DNA from: Leptodactylus fallax
Lineage: Eukaryota > Chordata > Amphibia > Anura > Leptodactylidae
DNA: 64,000 bases
Reading direction: 5' to 3'
Assembly: GCA_947044405.1 (NCBI GenBank)
Contig: CAMRHE010000054.1
Span: forward strand, 62,001 to 126,000
Position 1 is the first letter of the stretch, and each line of letters begins with the position of its first letter. The translations under genes were made by a program, and so were the position numbers. The notes beneath the pieces were generated by a model, which did no database searches, was not told where the DNA came from, and saw nothing but the letters and a program-made list of their open reading frames with translations. Shown piece after piece: positions 37,905 to 48,123 of this stretch.

Positions 37905-40187
37905 TGGTTGGATCAAATGATAAAATCTCCACACGTACCTTTTTTAAAAAAGTGGACTGCAACAGCCTTCTTGACTTCCACAGCGAACACTACAGAAAAT
38001 GGAAGAGTAATGTGCCCTTTGGCCAATTTAAGCGTATTAGGCGTAATTGTACAACCAACGAGGACTACTCCGCACAGAGTAGCATACTCGTGAAAAGATT
38101 TAAAGAAAAGAATTATCCACCTAATATTATCAAAGCAGCTAGGACTAGAGCTAGCATTCTGACTCAAACACAATGTCTTGCTAAGAATACAAAAAATAAA
38201 GTTAATAATTCATTTAGGACCAACTTCATTACGACGTTTAATGGTGCACACAGTAGGATCCGCAACATTTTACTTAAACACTGGCATATTTTATTAAATG
38301 ACAAATACCTGAAAAAATGTCTCCCTGAAAATCCAAATGTAACATTTAGACGGGCCACAACTTTAAAAAATTTGTTAGCCCCTAGTCGCTTACGCAAGGG
38401 ACCCACTAAACCTACTCCCCTTGCTTCCTCCCTCCCATTGAAAATTGGGAGTTTCAAGTGTGGACACAGAAAGTGCAAATGCGGTCTCAGCATTAAACAT
38501 GATGTCACCGAGGTAATTAGTCACTCAACCGGTGAGTCTTTCCACCTAAAAACAAGATTTGACTGTTCGACATCTTATGTCATTTATGTATTGGAGTGCC
38601 CATGCGGTCTCCAATACGTGGGACGCACAATCATGTGCTTAAGGGAAAGATTAAATAAACACCGGTCAAACGTTCATAATGGTTTTCTGAAACATAGTGT
38701 CTCCCGACACGCCACGTTGAAACACAACAATAATTTTGCGGGCTTTTCAGTAATACCCATTGACCATGTACCTGTTGATAAACCTGAGCGGTTCAATACT
38801 TTGAAGCGCAGAGAAATGTTTTGGATCTATAAATTGAACACACTGACTCCAGAGGGTTTAAATGAGGCTTTGGAAGATATCACCTAATTTTATTACCTTC
38901 CTTCCTTTTTATTCACACATCAAGAGCCTTCATAGTTTTTTTTTCATTTCGTTCAAATCGTTTATACAGAGAAACCCTACCAAATAGTGATAATAACATA
39001 AAATAAGGGTTCACAGAAGGTGTATATTAATTAAACTGACCTAGTTCAATGATAGAGCTTATTTAAAGATAAAAGATGCCTGGACATATAGAGCTAGTTG
39101 GTTAAAATTGATAAAGAAGAAAGAAAAGAAAAAAAAAAGAGGAAGGAAAAGGAAAGAAATGGAAAAAAAAAAAAATTTTTTTTTTTTTTTGCGCGAATCA
39201 GTGCTTTCGCGCATGCGCAGTAGTGCTCTTAGACGCTAATAAATTCCTCAGCATGCTGACATCCCACTGATACCTCTTACACCCCAGGCGGCTCTTCAAA
39301 CAAGGTAAAACTACTCCCTTGATCCCTTTTTTCAGCCTCTATGAGACCCTCATATGGCTGTTTAGTCTGGTTTAAAATCACAAACTTTGTTTTTTTATAC
39401 TCTTTTCCATCTACTGCTTTTTTGAGAATAATATAACTTCCCATGGTTTCTTTAGTATGGTTTATCAGTAAGACTTTGGCGTTGGCCGTGGGCTCTTATA
39501 GTTATGATTATGGTTATATTTTAGCAATTATTGGTTAGCTAATCTTTGTATCATTATCACAGACTCAGTGATTTTATTTTGATCACCGATTGGGTTGATT
39601 TTTTCATGTTTTATCTAATATGTCATTATAATGTATTTTATATGATTGATGTTTATAGGTATCATTTATTGTTTTTGTAGTATACACTTGAAAAAGGGGT
39701 TTCGATGACCCCAAAACGCGTAGTGTTTTTTCATTGCCTTTCCTTAAAAAGAATTTTTTAAATATACTGATCCCACGCAGTCCCTGGATTCCTGGTCCTT
39801 GACATATCCACTATACTATTACAGTGGATGTTGGGTCTTTAAACATGGCAGTCGCTCAGTAGCTGAGCAGCCACCATAGCCACCGAGTCACCACCAACGT
39901 CAAGGCCCATGATCAGTGTTCACACTGATCATAGGCATTAATCCTACTGATGCCTCCATCAAACATAACTGAGGCACCATTTTACTGACAGCACATGGGC
40001 ACTGCCATTTTGGCTAAGATCACTGCCCCCTAAATGAGATACAGGGTCAGCAATCTGTTAATATGACATTGAGGACTCTATTGATGGCTCCTAAGCTTGT
40101 CATTACAGTGATTCTATTACAGGCTGCACTAGGAATGGTTACTTATTTTATTTAGCAAAAAGCAGAATTTTCCTAAATATATTTTCT
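37905..40187 (+). repeat. Right arm of the 2.3-kb inverted duplication
   Basis: This arm starts inside the Penelope frame at GGTTGGATCAAATG and ends within TTAA-element sequence near AATGGTTACTTATTTTATTT. It matches the reverse complement of 31560-33953. It keeps the GIY-YIG Arg and the linker Cys residues lost in the left copy, so it looks nearer to the parental state, but it has lost about 110 bases near 39535. Confidence 0.9.
39685..39725 (+). ncRNA. Degenerate hammerhead-like hairpin in the Penelope 3' region
   Basis: The arrangement ACACT-TGAAAAA, then a GGGGT/ACCCC stem with a 7-base loop, then AAAACGCGT-AGTGT, gives two stacked stems separated by conserved-looking unpaired strands. 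Penelope-like elements are known to carry minimal hammerhead ribozymes with CTGATGA and GAAA cores. Here these core positions read CTTGAAAA and AAAAC, so self-cleavage is unlikely in this copy. The same hairpin is present in the left arm near 32019-32059. Confidence 0.4.
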
Positions 40188-41337
40188 GTAACAAAAGTCA
40201 AGTTATTACCGCCCCTGATTATTTCATCAGGAAGGATCAATTAGATGTATTAAATTTTGTGTTCTTATTGAGCTTTCAATAGTGTAAAAACTGAAATGTC
40301 TTGAAGAAACACAGCATGTTTTGTTGCAGATTTTGTTGTGTTTTTTTTTTTTAGCCAAATGGCTACAAAAGGAATAGGAAATATATAGGATGCGCTTATA
40401 CTTCTAACTTCTGCTCAATCCACTCCTGACTTTGGCTTAAAGAAACGCAGCAAAATCTGCAACAAAAAATTCTGCGTTTCCGTAACACGGGGCTTTAGCC
40501 TATAAGAGGTAGTTATTTTCCGAATACAGGGATTTTACAATACATTTCAATGTATTAGTATTACTGTGTATTGTATTATTGATCAGACCCCTAAGAGATC
40601 TAAAAATAAAAGTTTAAAAAAAATTGAAAAAAATATTAAAAGTTCATATCATTTATCTTTCCCTAGGCCAAATTTAATATAAAAAACAATCAAACAATGT
40701 AAAATACATACACATTAGGTATCCCTGCATCTGAAAATGCCTGATATACAACCTTATAAAAATATTTTACGTAACTGGAAAAAAACAAAAGATCTGAACT
40801 GCTGTTTTTTTTTACTGTTTGCCATAAAAATTTGAATAAAAAGTGTTCAAAACAGCAGACAATCCCCAACATGGTATAAATAATGGTATAAAGCCCAGTA
40901 TATAGAAATATAAAAAAGTTGGTGACTCCAAAAATTTTTTATTCAAAGTTTTGTATTTTTTAAGGTGTACAAAAAACTATATACATTTGGTATTGCTGTA
41001 CTCGTACCAATCTGTAGAATACAGGTAACATGTCATCTAAAATGCCATAAAAACAAATCCTGTAGGAAATTCACAAACACAGTTTTTCTCTAATTCCACC
41101 ACATTCTGAATTTTTTTTCCAGCTTTCCAGTAAATTTGACTAAATATTAAATGGTACCATTCTGAAGAACAATTTGTCTTGCAAAAATTAAACCCTCATA
41201 TGGCCCTGTGAACGAAAAAAAAAAAGTTATGGAAGACAGAGAGTAAGAAATGAAAATCATAAAATACTAGGCCTTGGACAACTCATAGAATCCCATGGCT
41301 TCCATTACCATTGCTATGCTGACAATACCCAAATATA

Positions 41338-42894
41338 CAGTGGAGAAAAAAGTATTTAGTCAGCCACCAATTTTGAAAGTTCTCCCACTTAAAAAGATGA
41401 GAGAGGCCTGTAATTGACATCATAGGTAGACCTCAACTATGAGAGACAAAATGAGAAAACATATCTAGAAAATCACATTGTCTGATTTTTTAAGAATTTA
41501 TTTGCAAATTATGGTGGAAAATAAGTATTTGGTCACCTACAAACAAGCAAGATTTCTGGCTCTCACAAACCTGTAGTAATGGCACCTGTTTGAAATTGTT
41601 ATCAGTATAAAAGACACCTGTCCACAACCTCAAACAGTCACACTCCAAAATCCACTATGGTGAAGACCAAAGACCCGTGGAAGGACACCAGAAACAAAAT
41701 TGTAGACCTGCACCAGGCTGGGAAGACTGAATCTGCAATAGGCAAGCAGCTTGGTGTGAAGAAATCAACTGTGGGAGCAATAATTAGAAAATGGAAGACA
41801 TACAAGACCACCGATAATCTCCCTCGATCAGGGGCTCCATGCAAGATCTCACCCTGTGGGGTCAAAATGATCACAAGAACGGTGAGCAAAAATCTCAGAA
41901 CCACACGGAGGGACCTAGTGAATGATCTGCAGAAAGCTGGGATTAACGTAACAAAGGCTACCGTCAGTAACACCCTACACCACCAGGGACTCAAATCCTG
42001 CAGTGCCAGACGTGTCCCCCTGCTTAAGCTAGTACATATCTGGGCCCGTCTGAAGTTTGCTAGAGAGTATTTGGATGTTCCAGAAAAGTATTGGGAGAAT
42101 GTCATATGGTCAGATGAAACCAAAGTAGAACTGTTTGTTAGAAACATAACTCGTCGTGTTTGAAGGAGAGTGAATGCTGAGTAGCATCCAAAGAGCACCA
42201 TACCTACTGTGAAGCATGGGGGTGGCAACATCATGCTTTGGGGCTCTTTCTCTGCAAAAAGACCAGGACGACTGATCCGTGTACATGAAAGAATGAATGG
42301 GGACATGTATCGTGAGATTTTGAGTGCAAACCTTCTTCCATCAGCAAGGGCAGTGAAGATGAAGCGTGGTTGGGTCTTTCAGCATGACAATGATCCCAAG
42401 CACACCGCCAGGGCAACGAAGGAGTGGCTTCGTAAGAAGCATTTCAAGGTCCTGGAGTGGCCTAGCCAGTCTCCAGATCTCAACCCCATAGAAAACCTTT
42501 GGAGGGAGTTGAAAGTCCGTGTTGCCCAGCGACAGCCCCAAAACATCACGGCTCTAGAGGAGATCTGCATGAGGAATGGGCCAACATACCAGCAACAGTG
42601 TGTGCCAACCTTGTGAAGAATTACAGAAAACGTTTGACCTCTGTCATTGTCAACAAAGAATATATAACAAAGTATTGAGATGAACTTTTGTTATTGACCA
42701 AATACTTATTTTCCACCATAATTTGCAAATAAATTCTTTAAAAATCAGACAATGTGATTTTCTGGATTTGTTTTCTCATTTTGTCTCTCATAGTTGAGGT
42801 CTACCTATGATGTCAATTACAGGCCTCTCTCATCTTTTTAAATGGGAGAACTTGCACAATTGGTGGATGACTAAATACTTTTTTTTCCCCACTG
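41338..42894 (+). mobile_element. Tc1/mariner element, DD34E, inserted at TA inside the L2
   Basis: The 1557-bp element starts CAGTGGAGAAAAAAGTATTT and ends with AAATACTTTTTTTTCCCCACTG, with TA at 41336-41337 and 42895-42896. Long inverted repeats of about 190 bases include CACATTGTCTGATTTTTTAA and TTATGGTGGAAAATAAGTAT. The same family occurs at 63446 in the same orientation. This copy lacks about 50 bases of the 5' leader that the other copy keeps (near 63680-63720). Confidence 0.94.
41657..42678 (+). pseudogene. Tc1 transposase, DD34E, two stops and a frameshift
   Basis: The frame starts at the ATG at 41657 ([20 protein letters not shown]). The two helix-turn-helix motifs and hinge ([10 protein letters not shown]) are followed by [10 protein letters not shown] with the first Asp. 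Two in-frame stops follow at 42161-42163 and 42182-42184. The core resumes at [12 protein letters not shown]; the second Asp ([10 protein letters not shown]) and Glu ([11 protein letters not shown]) are present with 34 residues between them. One base change of frame near 42570 diverts the C-terminus, which in the correct frame ends YITKY-stop at 42678. Three lesions make it inactive. Confidence 0.92.
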
Positions 42895-43936
42895 TATCTC
42901 TCTGGACCAGACATTACCTCTCTGTTGTCCAGAGTCTCAGAATGTCTAGCAGCCGTAGCCTCTTTTCTCTCCTCCTGCTTTCTCAAACTCAACATGGAGA
43001 AAACGGAGTTCATAATCTTCACCCCTCCACGCACGACCCCCCTACCTGACCCATCTATCAAAATTAATGGAACCACTCTCACCCCAGTCCCACAAGCCCG
43101 CTGCCTTTGGATAACCTTAGACTCTAACCTATCCTTCAAGCCACATATTCAAACCCTCAACACCTCCTGCTGCCTCCAACTCAAGAACATCCATCGAATC
43201 CGCTCCTTCCTCAACCCTGAAACTACAAAGATGCTAGTCCACGCCCTCATAATCTTCCGCCTAGACTACTGTAACACCCTTCTCCAAGGCCTCCCAGCAA
43301 ACACTCTCACCCCCCCTCCAGTCCACCTTAAACTGTGCTGCTTGCCTAATACACCTCTCCCCCCGTTCTTCATTGGCCGCTCCCCTCTGCCAAACCCTTC
43401 ACTGGTTACCCGTTTCCCAGCGAATAGAGTTCAAATTACTAATACTGACATACAAAGCCATCCACAATCTGTCTCCTCCATATAGCTCCCACCTAATCTC
43501 CCATTACCTGCCCGCACGTAAACTCCGATCCTCCAAAGACCTCCTACTCCGCTCTGCTCTTATCCGCTCTTCACACAATCGTCTCCAAGATTTCTCCCGT
43601 GCATCCCCCATACTCTGGAACTCATTACCAAGAAACATAAGACTGACCCCTACAATCACAAGCTTCAAGAAGGCCCTGAAGACTCACCTATTCAGGAAGG
43701 CCTACAACCTCCAATAACACTACAGTCACCACACCACCACCTGTACAGTCTCAGCCCTCACCTTCTGTCTCTATCCCTCTTCCCTCATAGATTGTAAGCC
43801 CTTGCGGGCAGGGCCCTCTATCCCACTGTGCCAGTTGGTCACTGTTAGTTTTATCTGTTTTGTACATCTTGTGTACTGTATGTAAATCCTTAAATGTAAA
43901 GCACCATGGAATTAATGGTGCTTTATAAATAAACAA

Positions 43937-43967
<31 letters not shown>

Positions 43968-43978
43968 AAGAAGAAGAA
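43937..43978. repeat. (AAG)n microsatellite at the L2 3' tail
   Basis: About 13 AAG units directly follow the L2 tail ATAAACAAT. The usual L2 tail is AAT-type, so this appears to be an altered tail. Confidence 0.9.
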
Positions 43979-43997
43979 AATGGCGGGAAGGAGTTAA

Positions 43998-44499
43998 ATT
44001 TGCTTCTCAGCAACTGATGGTAAAACTGTAACTTTATTAACTGAACTGGAATTTTTGAGATGGAAATTCAAATGTGACAGGTAACAGACAACTATATAAA
44101 TATATGAAAATATATGACTTTAAAGGTATTGCCTGATCATGCAAAATTTGGATAAAGATAGGCAATATAATAAAATAACAAAATAAACTATACTCATGTG
44201 TTAAATCTCAATCCATTCCAACTCTGGTACTCGCTAATGATATTGGTATACATTTGCACTGCTGCAGTCATCACTTTTACCACTGAAGCCAGTAATGGTC
44301 ATGTGTGTAGATGGGGGTGTCATTTCTACAGTTAAGTAAGCAGAGACTGGGTAGGAGCACCAGAATATGAACCTGTTTACTGACCTATTAGTGTTGTTAT
44401 GTTAAATCTGATAACTCACTGTGTTATCTCATAGCAAAAGCCATTGAAAGCAAAGAAAAAAGTCCAGTTAATGCGATTAGCAAATGTTTACTTACATGT
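43998..44499. other. Intron, no feature recognised
   Basis: About 500 bases of AT-rich sequence between two TTAA-flanked elements. Confidence 0.5.
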
Positions 44500-46150
44500 T
44501 TAACCCCTCGGTGACACATAATAGTATGGCACAGCCGCCTGATTCTAGAGGTCAGCCGTTGTAATAGCATAGTGGAAGCCTCCTGCTCACTTAGACTCTG
44601 AGTGGGCGGCTGCTAGTGCGTGTGTTAGCTATAAGTTACAGCTAACACCCTGCTTCATTACCCCTGATTGTAGCTTAGCTCTGATCGAGGGTTTTAACCC
44701 TTTAGATGCTGTGGTCAAACATGATCATCATCAAATCATCACCAGAAAAATTAAAAAAAAAATTTTGACAAAAACCCCAAAAATCGCCAAATCATTAGAA
44801 CAAAACTGGCTGCAGCAGGATGGAAGTGTATAAACTGTTCGAGTGTATATCAAGATACACCCCAAATTTAGAGGTTACAAGGGAAAAGACACCAGAAGTG
44901 ACCCCCAGAGTGATCCCCCAATCATAGGAGCTACTAGGGAAATAGTAGAGAATTTGGTGTTCCCAATGTACAGTACTTCACAAAGTTTACATATTCACTT
45001 TTCACCATCTGTTGTGCATTCCATCTGGGAAACTAATGCTCACTACACCCCTTGATAAATTCTTTGAGGGGTGCAGTTTTCAAAATGGGGTTACTCCTTA
45101 GGGGATTACAATTTTCTGGTACTTTAGAGGCTCTGCAAACATGTAATGGCGTCCAGATACCAAACATCTAAATTTGCACTCCAAAAACCATATAGCCCTG
45201 CTGTGTATCCAAACTGAAGTTTATGCCCACATCTATGACACTGTTGTACCTGGGATAATGTACTTAATATGAGGGTATAAACTGCTATTTGGGCACACAG
45301 CCAGACACAGAAGGCAAGGAGTGCACTTTAGTTTTGAAGCACAGATTTAGATGGTTTGGTTTTTGGATGCCATGACACTTCTGCAGAGCTACTAAAATGC
45401 CAGTTAAGTGGAATCCCCTGACACTTTACCCCATTTTGGAAACTACACCCCTGAAGGAATTTATCCAGGGGTACAGTGAACATTTTTAACCCCCAAGTGT
45501 TGTTATAATTTAATTTCCAGAAATTAATACGCCGTTGATAGTGAAAGGAGAAAATGGCAATCTTTTCCGGGAATACGTCATTTCAGTGTGCAATATGTTG
45601 TGATCAGCTTGTATTAGACACGGATGCTCCAAAAGCTGTTGTGCCCAGGATACCCGCTTAACAGTGTCTCTGCTGACAAAAGCTGGGTACAACATATGAG
45701 GCACTGACATGGTGTAGCTCTGGAAAAATTGCAATTTTCACTTTTCATTATCAGCTGCACATTCATTTCTGGAAATTAAATTAAAGCAACACTCAAGGGT
45801 TAAAAATACTTGCTAAGCTACTTGGTAAATCACTTGAGGGGTGTAGTTTCCAAAGTGGGCTCACATGTTTGCGGATTCCCCTTTACTGGCAATTCAGTAG
45901 CTCTGTAAATGTGGCATGACATCCAAAAACCAAACTATGCTCCAAAAAGCAAAATAGTGCCCCTTCCCTTCTGTACCCGGCTGTCTGCCCAAACAGCAAT
46001 TTATACCCACATATGGCATTGTTAAATACGTTGTACTGGGTACAACAGTGTCATACATGTGGGCATAAACTGTAGCTTGGGCACAGATATGAAGGGCTCT
46101 GCAAAAACAACATGGTGTCCTGAAAGTCCCTCTAAATCTATACTCTATAA

Positions 46151-48123
46151 CAGGGGTCGGCAACCCCTGGCACGAGTGCCGAGAGAGGCACGCGAGGCTT
46201 ATCTCCCTGGCACGGCAGCGGAGTCCTCACCCAGCAGTTTCGATCTGACCAAACACGGCAGAAACGAAACTGCTATTATTATACTGTGGGGTCTCTTCAG
46301 ACCCCCGAGTATAATAAGCGGAGCCCCCGGAGAGATGATCAAACATAAAAAAACATTGTTAACTCACCTTCCCTGGATCCACAGCCATTGTGTACTCTTC
46401 GGGCGCTTCTGCCTGACGTAAGAGGCTGCTGACAGGGCCTCAGGGGTTACGTCCGACGTCATTACGCATAATGACGCGATGTGACCCCTGAGACCGAATC
46501 AGCGGTCGCTGACGTCAGGGAGAGGCGCCCACACTGTGGCTGTGGAACGTGGAACAAGTGAGTATGGGTGTGTTCACATATGTCCGGCGCAGCTATCTGT
46601 TTTCCTCCAGCGTGGTGCACACAAGCCGGAGGGAAACTGATGCCAGGACGGATCCCATAGTTTTCTTCGGATCTGTGCCTCAGCCGGATGGAAAAACGTT
46701 ACCTGCAACGTTTTTCCATCTGGCTTCCTTAAAATTCGGCTTCCTTAAAATCCGGCTTTCCTTTCATTAGCGCCGGGTGAAGATGGATGCGGCATCACCC
46801 GGCTTCTGCACAGTCTATGAGAATCTCCACTTTAAAATGATACCAAGATCAGCATGATCGTCCTTAAACATCCTGAGCGATTCGCTGGTGAAAACGATGT
46901 TCGGCATTGAAATCCCTATGCAGATCTCAATTCCCGACATCGTTTTGAATTGCTCTGAATCTGTAAGGTCTATCATGGCAATCTTGATATCTTTTTAAAG
47001 ATGAGATTCTCATCTTTAAAATGAATCCAGTTGCATCTTTGTGGCCCTAACAGATCCTTAGAAATGGGGCTCTAAAATTCCCCCCTCCCCCCTCCTGCCT
47101 CAGGCAGCATCTTAGAGCTAAGGAAGGAGGGGGAGGAGGAGCTGCAGACTGCAGAGACAATGATAACTCATCATTGTCTGTGCATAAGCTGTATGTGACC
47201 CGGGGGGGGGGGGTAGCAGAGACTTCCATCCATGTTATCCCCTCTCCTATCAATCACAGAGCATAATGTACTTCTGCTCTCTGATAGTCACATAGAGGGA
47301 TAATGTAATACCCCTCTGAGCCTAATCACATAACCAGGAAGTTTATTGGCGCTGTGCCCCAGACATTTACCATCCTCCAGGTCGCAGCACCAAAAGTGTC
47401 GCACTAAATACTTACACAACACATACACAAAGTCACCAATAAAGTTTACATTTTTTTCACTGTCCCTGTCCTGTCCATACCTGATCTTTATAGAGTAAAA
47501 TACGCCGCCCGCCTCTCTAGTTATATCCGTTACACGCTAAAATAATAGCAATAGCAGGGGCCACTATGGAGGATAATACTGTATGCAGGGGCCACTATGG
47601 AGGATAATACTGTGTGCAGGGGCCTCTATGGAGGATAATACTGTGTGCAGGGGCCTCTATGGAGGATAATACTGTGTGCAGGGGCCACTATGGAGGATAA
47701 TACTGCATGCAGGGGCCGCTATGGAGGATAATACTGTGTGCAGGGGCCTCTATGGAGGATAATACTGTGTGCAGGGCCGCTATGGAGGATAATACTGTGT
47801 GCAGGGACCGCTGTGGAGCATAATACCGTGTGCAGGGGCCACTATGGGGCATAATACCATGTGCAGGGGCCGCTATGGGGCATAATACCATGTACAGGGG
47901 CCGTTATAGGATATAATACCGTGTGCAGGGGCCGCTATGGGATATAATACCGTGTGCAGGGGCTGCTATGGGATATAATACCATGTGTAGGGGCCGCTAT
48001 GTGATATAATACCGTGTGCAGGGGTCGTCAGACTTACAATTATTGACCGGCACTCCGAGTACCTCAACTTTGATTTTTTTAATCGAAATCGGCACGCCGA
48101 ACAAAAAAGGTTGCCTTCCCCTG
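46151..48123. mobile_element. Non-autonomous hAT-type element with 8-bp target duplication
   Basis: The left end is CAGGGGTCGGCAACC and the right end, as complement, CAGGGGAAGGCAACC. The 8 bases CTCTATAA occur immediately outside both ends (46143-46150 and 48124-48131), a typical hAT target duplication. Inner subterminal parts repeat the theme (GGCACGAGTGCCG; GGCACGCCGA). The interior contains GC-rich segments, a G run near 47202-47212 and the 31-bp minisatellite. There is no transposase. Confidence 0.88.
47553..48022. repeat. 31-bp minisatellite inside the hAT element, about 15 copies
   Basis: Units begin GCAGGGGCC(A/G)CTATGG and end ATAATAC(T/C)GTGT. The left copies read GGAGGATAATACTG and the right copies GGGATATAATACCG, so the array has two sequence variants arranged in order. 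The minus-strand frames at 47688-47891 and 47966-48181 are products of the repeat, not genes. Confidence 0.93.

Larger units (their letters stand above)
33954..38887 (+). pseudogene. Penelope RT and GIY-YIG endonuclease frame, interrupted
   Basis: An N-terminal Ser/Thr/Pro-rich part runs to 34983. A frame change in 34800-34983 leads into KRKRKRGCRGG, IFNLSDHTLSIPEKKLLNKG and the RT-leading NADKGGGIVI motif. Another shift near 35640-35665 leads to FYHLPKIHKNP, SGRPIISG and the catalytic TLDVASLYSNIP. The Tc1 insertion splits the frame after FEDKL. It resumes with LQTKGTAMGTKFAPSYANLF and the second catalytic motif YIDD (37763-37774). The C-terminus has a Cys-rich linker (CGHRKCKCG) and the GIY-YIG nuclease IYVLECPCGLQYVGRT with a downstream Arg and His (38576-38670). 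Removing the Tc1 with one TA keeps the frame across the site. Two older frameshifts remain. Confidence 0.88.
33954..39797 (+). mobile_element. Penelope-like retroelement (PLE), split by a Tc1 insertion
   Basis: Penelope-like elements are retroelements that pair a telomerase-like reverse transcriptase with a GIY-YIG endonuclease. The protein body begins right after the inverted junction at 33953 and reaches a stop at 38887; a 3' region of about 0.9 kb follows to about 39797, where TTAA-element sequence begins. A 1571-bp Tc1 (36055-37625) lies inside the RT. The 3' region contains a hairpin resembling a decayed hammerhead ribozyme. Such inverted, composite layouts are known for Penelope elements. 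Clade (Neptune or Poseidon type) is not determined. Confidence 0.9.
41271..43977 (+). mobile_element. L2-type LINE fragment, split by a Tc1 insertion
   Basis: The left piece (41271-41337) translates to LGQLIESHGFHYHCYADNTQ, that is, the RT catalytic region with YADD changed to YADN. The right piece resumes at 42895 with LSRVSECLAAVASFLSS and LNMEKTEFIIFTPPR, through LHWLPVSQRIEFKLL and FKKALKTHLFRKAYN, to the CATGGAATTAATGGTGCTTT tail and an (AAG)n run. It is the most complete of the L2 copies here and carries several frame changes. Its target is a TTAA-flanked DNA element. Confidence 0.88.
39798..43997 (+). mobile_element. TTAA-flanked DNA element, interrupted by L2 and other repeats
   Basis: The left part (39798-40135) corresponds to the start of the complete relative at 56001-57230, with shared GACAT(A)TCC-ACT...AGTGGATG end sequence and GAGGCACCATT. 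From about 40530 to 41270 it follows the relative again (CTGATCAGACCC, ACATACACATTAGGTATCCC, AATAAATGGTACCATTC-like). The end GGCGGGAAGGAGTTAA is found only after the nested L2, at 43982-43997. A hairpin-type repeat of about 390 bases (40136-40525) and the L2 (41271-43977) are insertions in it. No coding capacity of its own. Confidence 0.7.

Noticed and set aside
47553..48022. CRISPR-like array with 31-base repeats
   Set aside because: There are no spacers; units are head-to-tail with small variants, as in a minisatellite.
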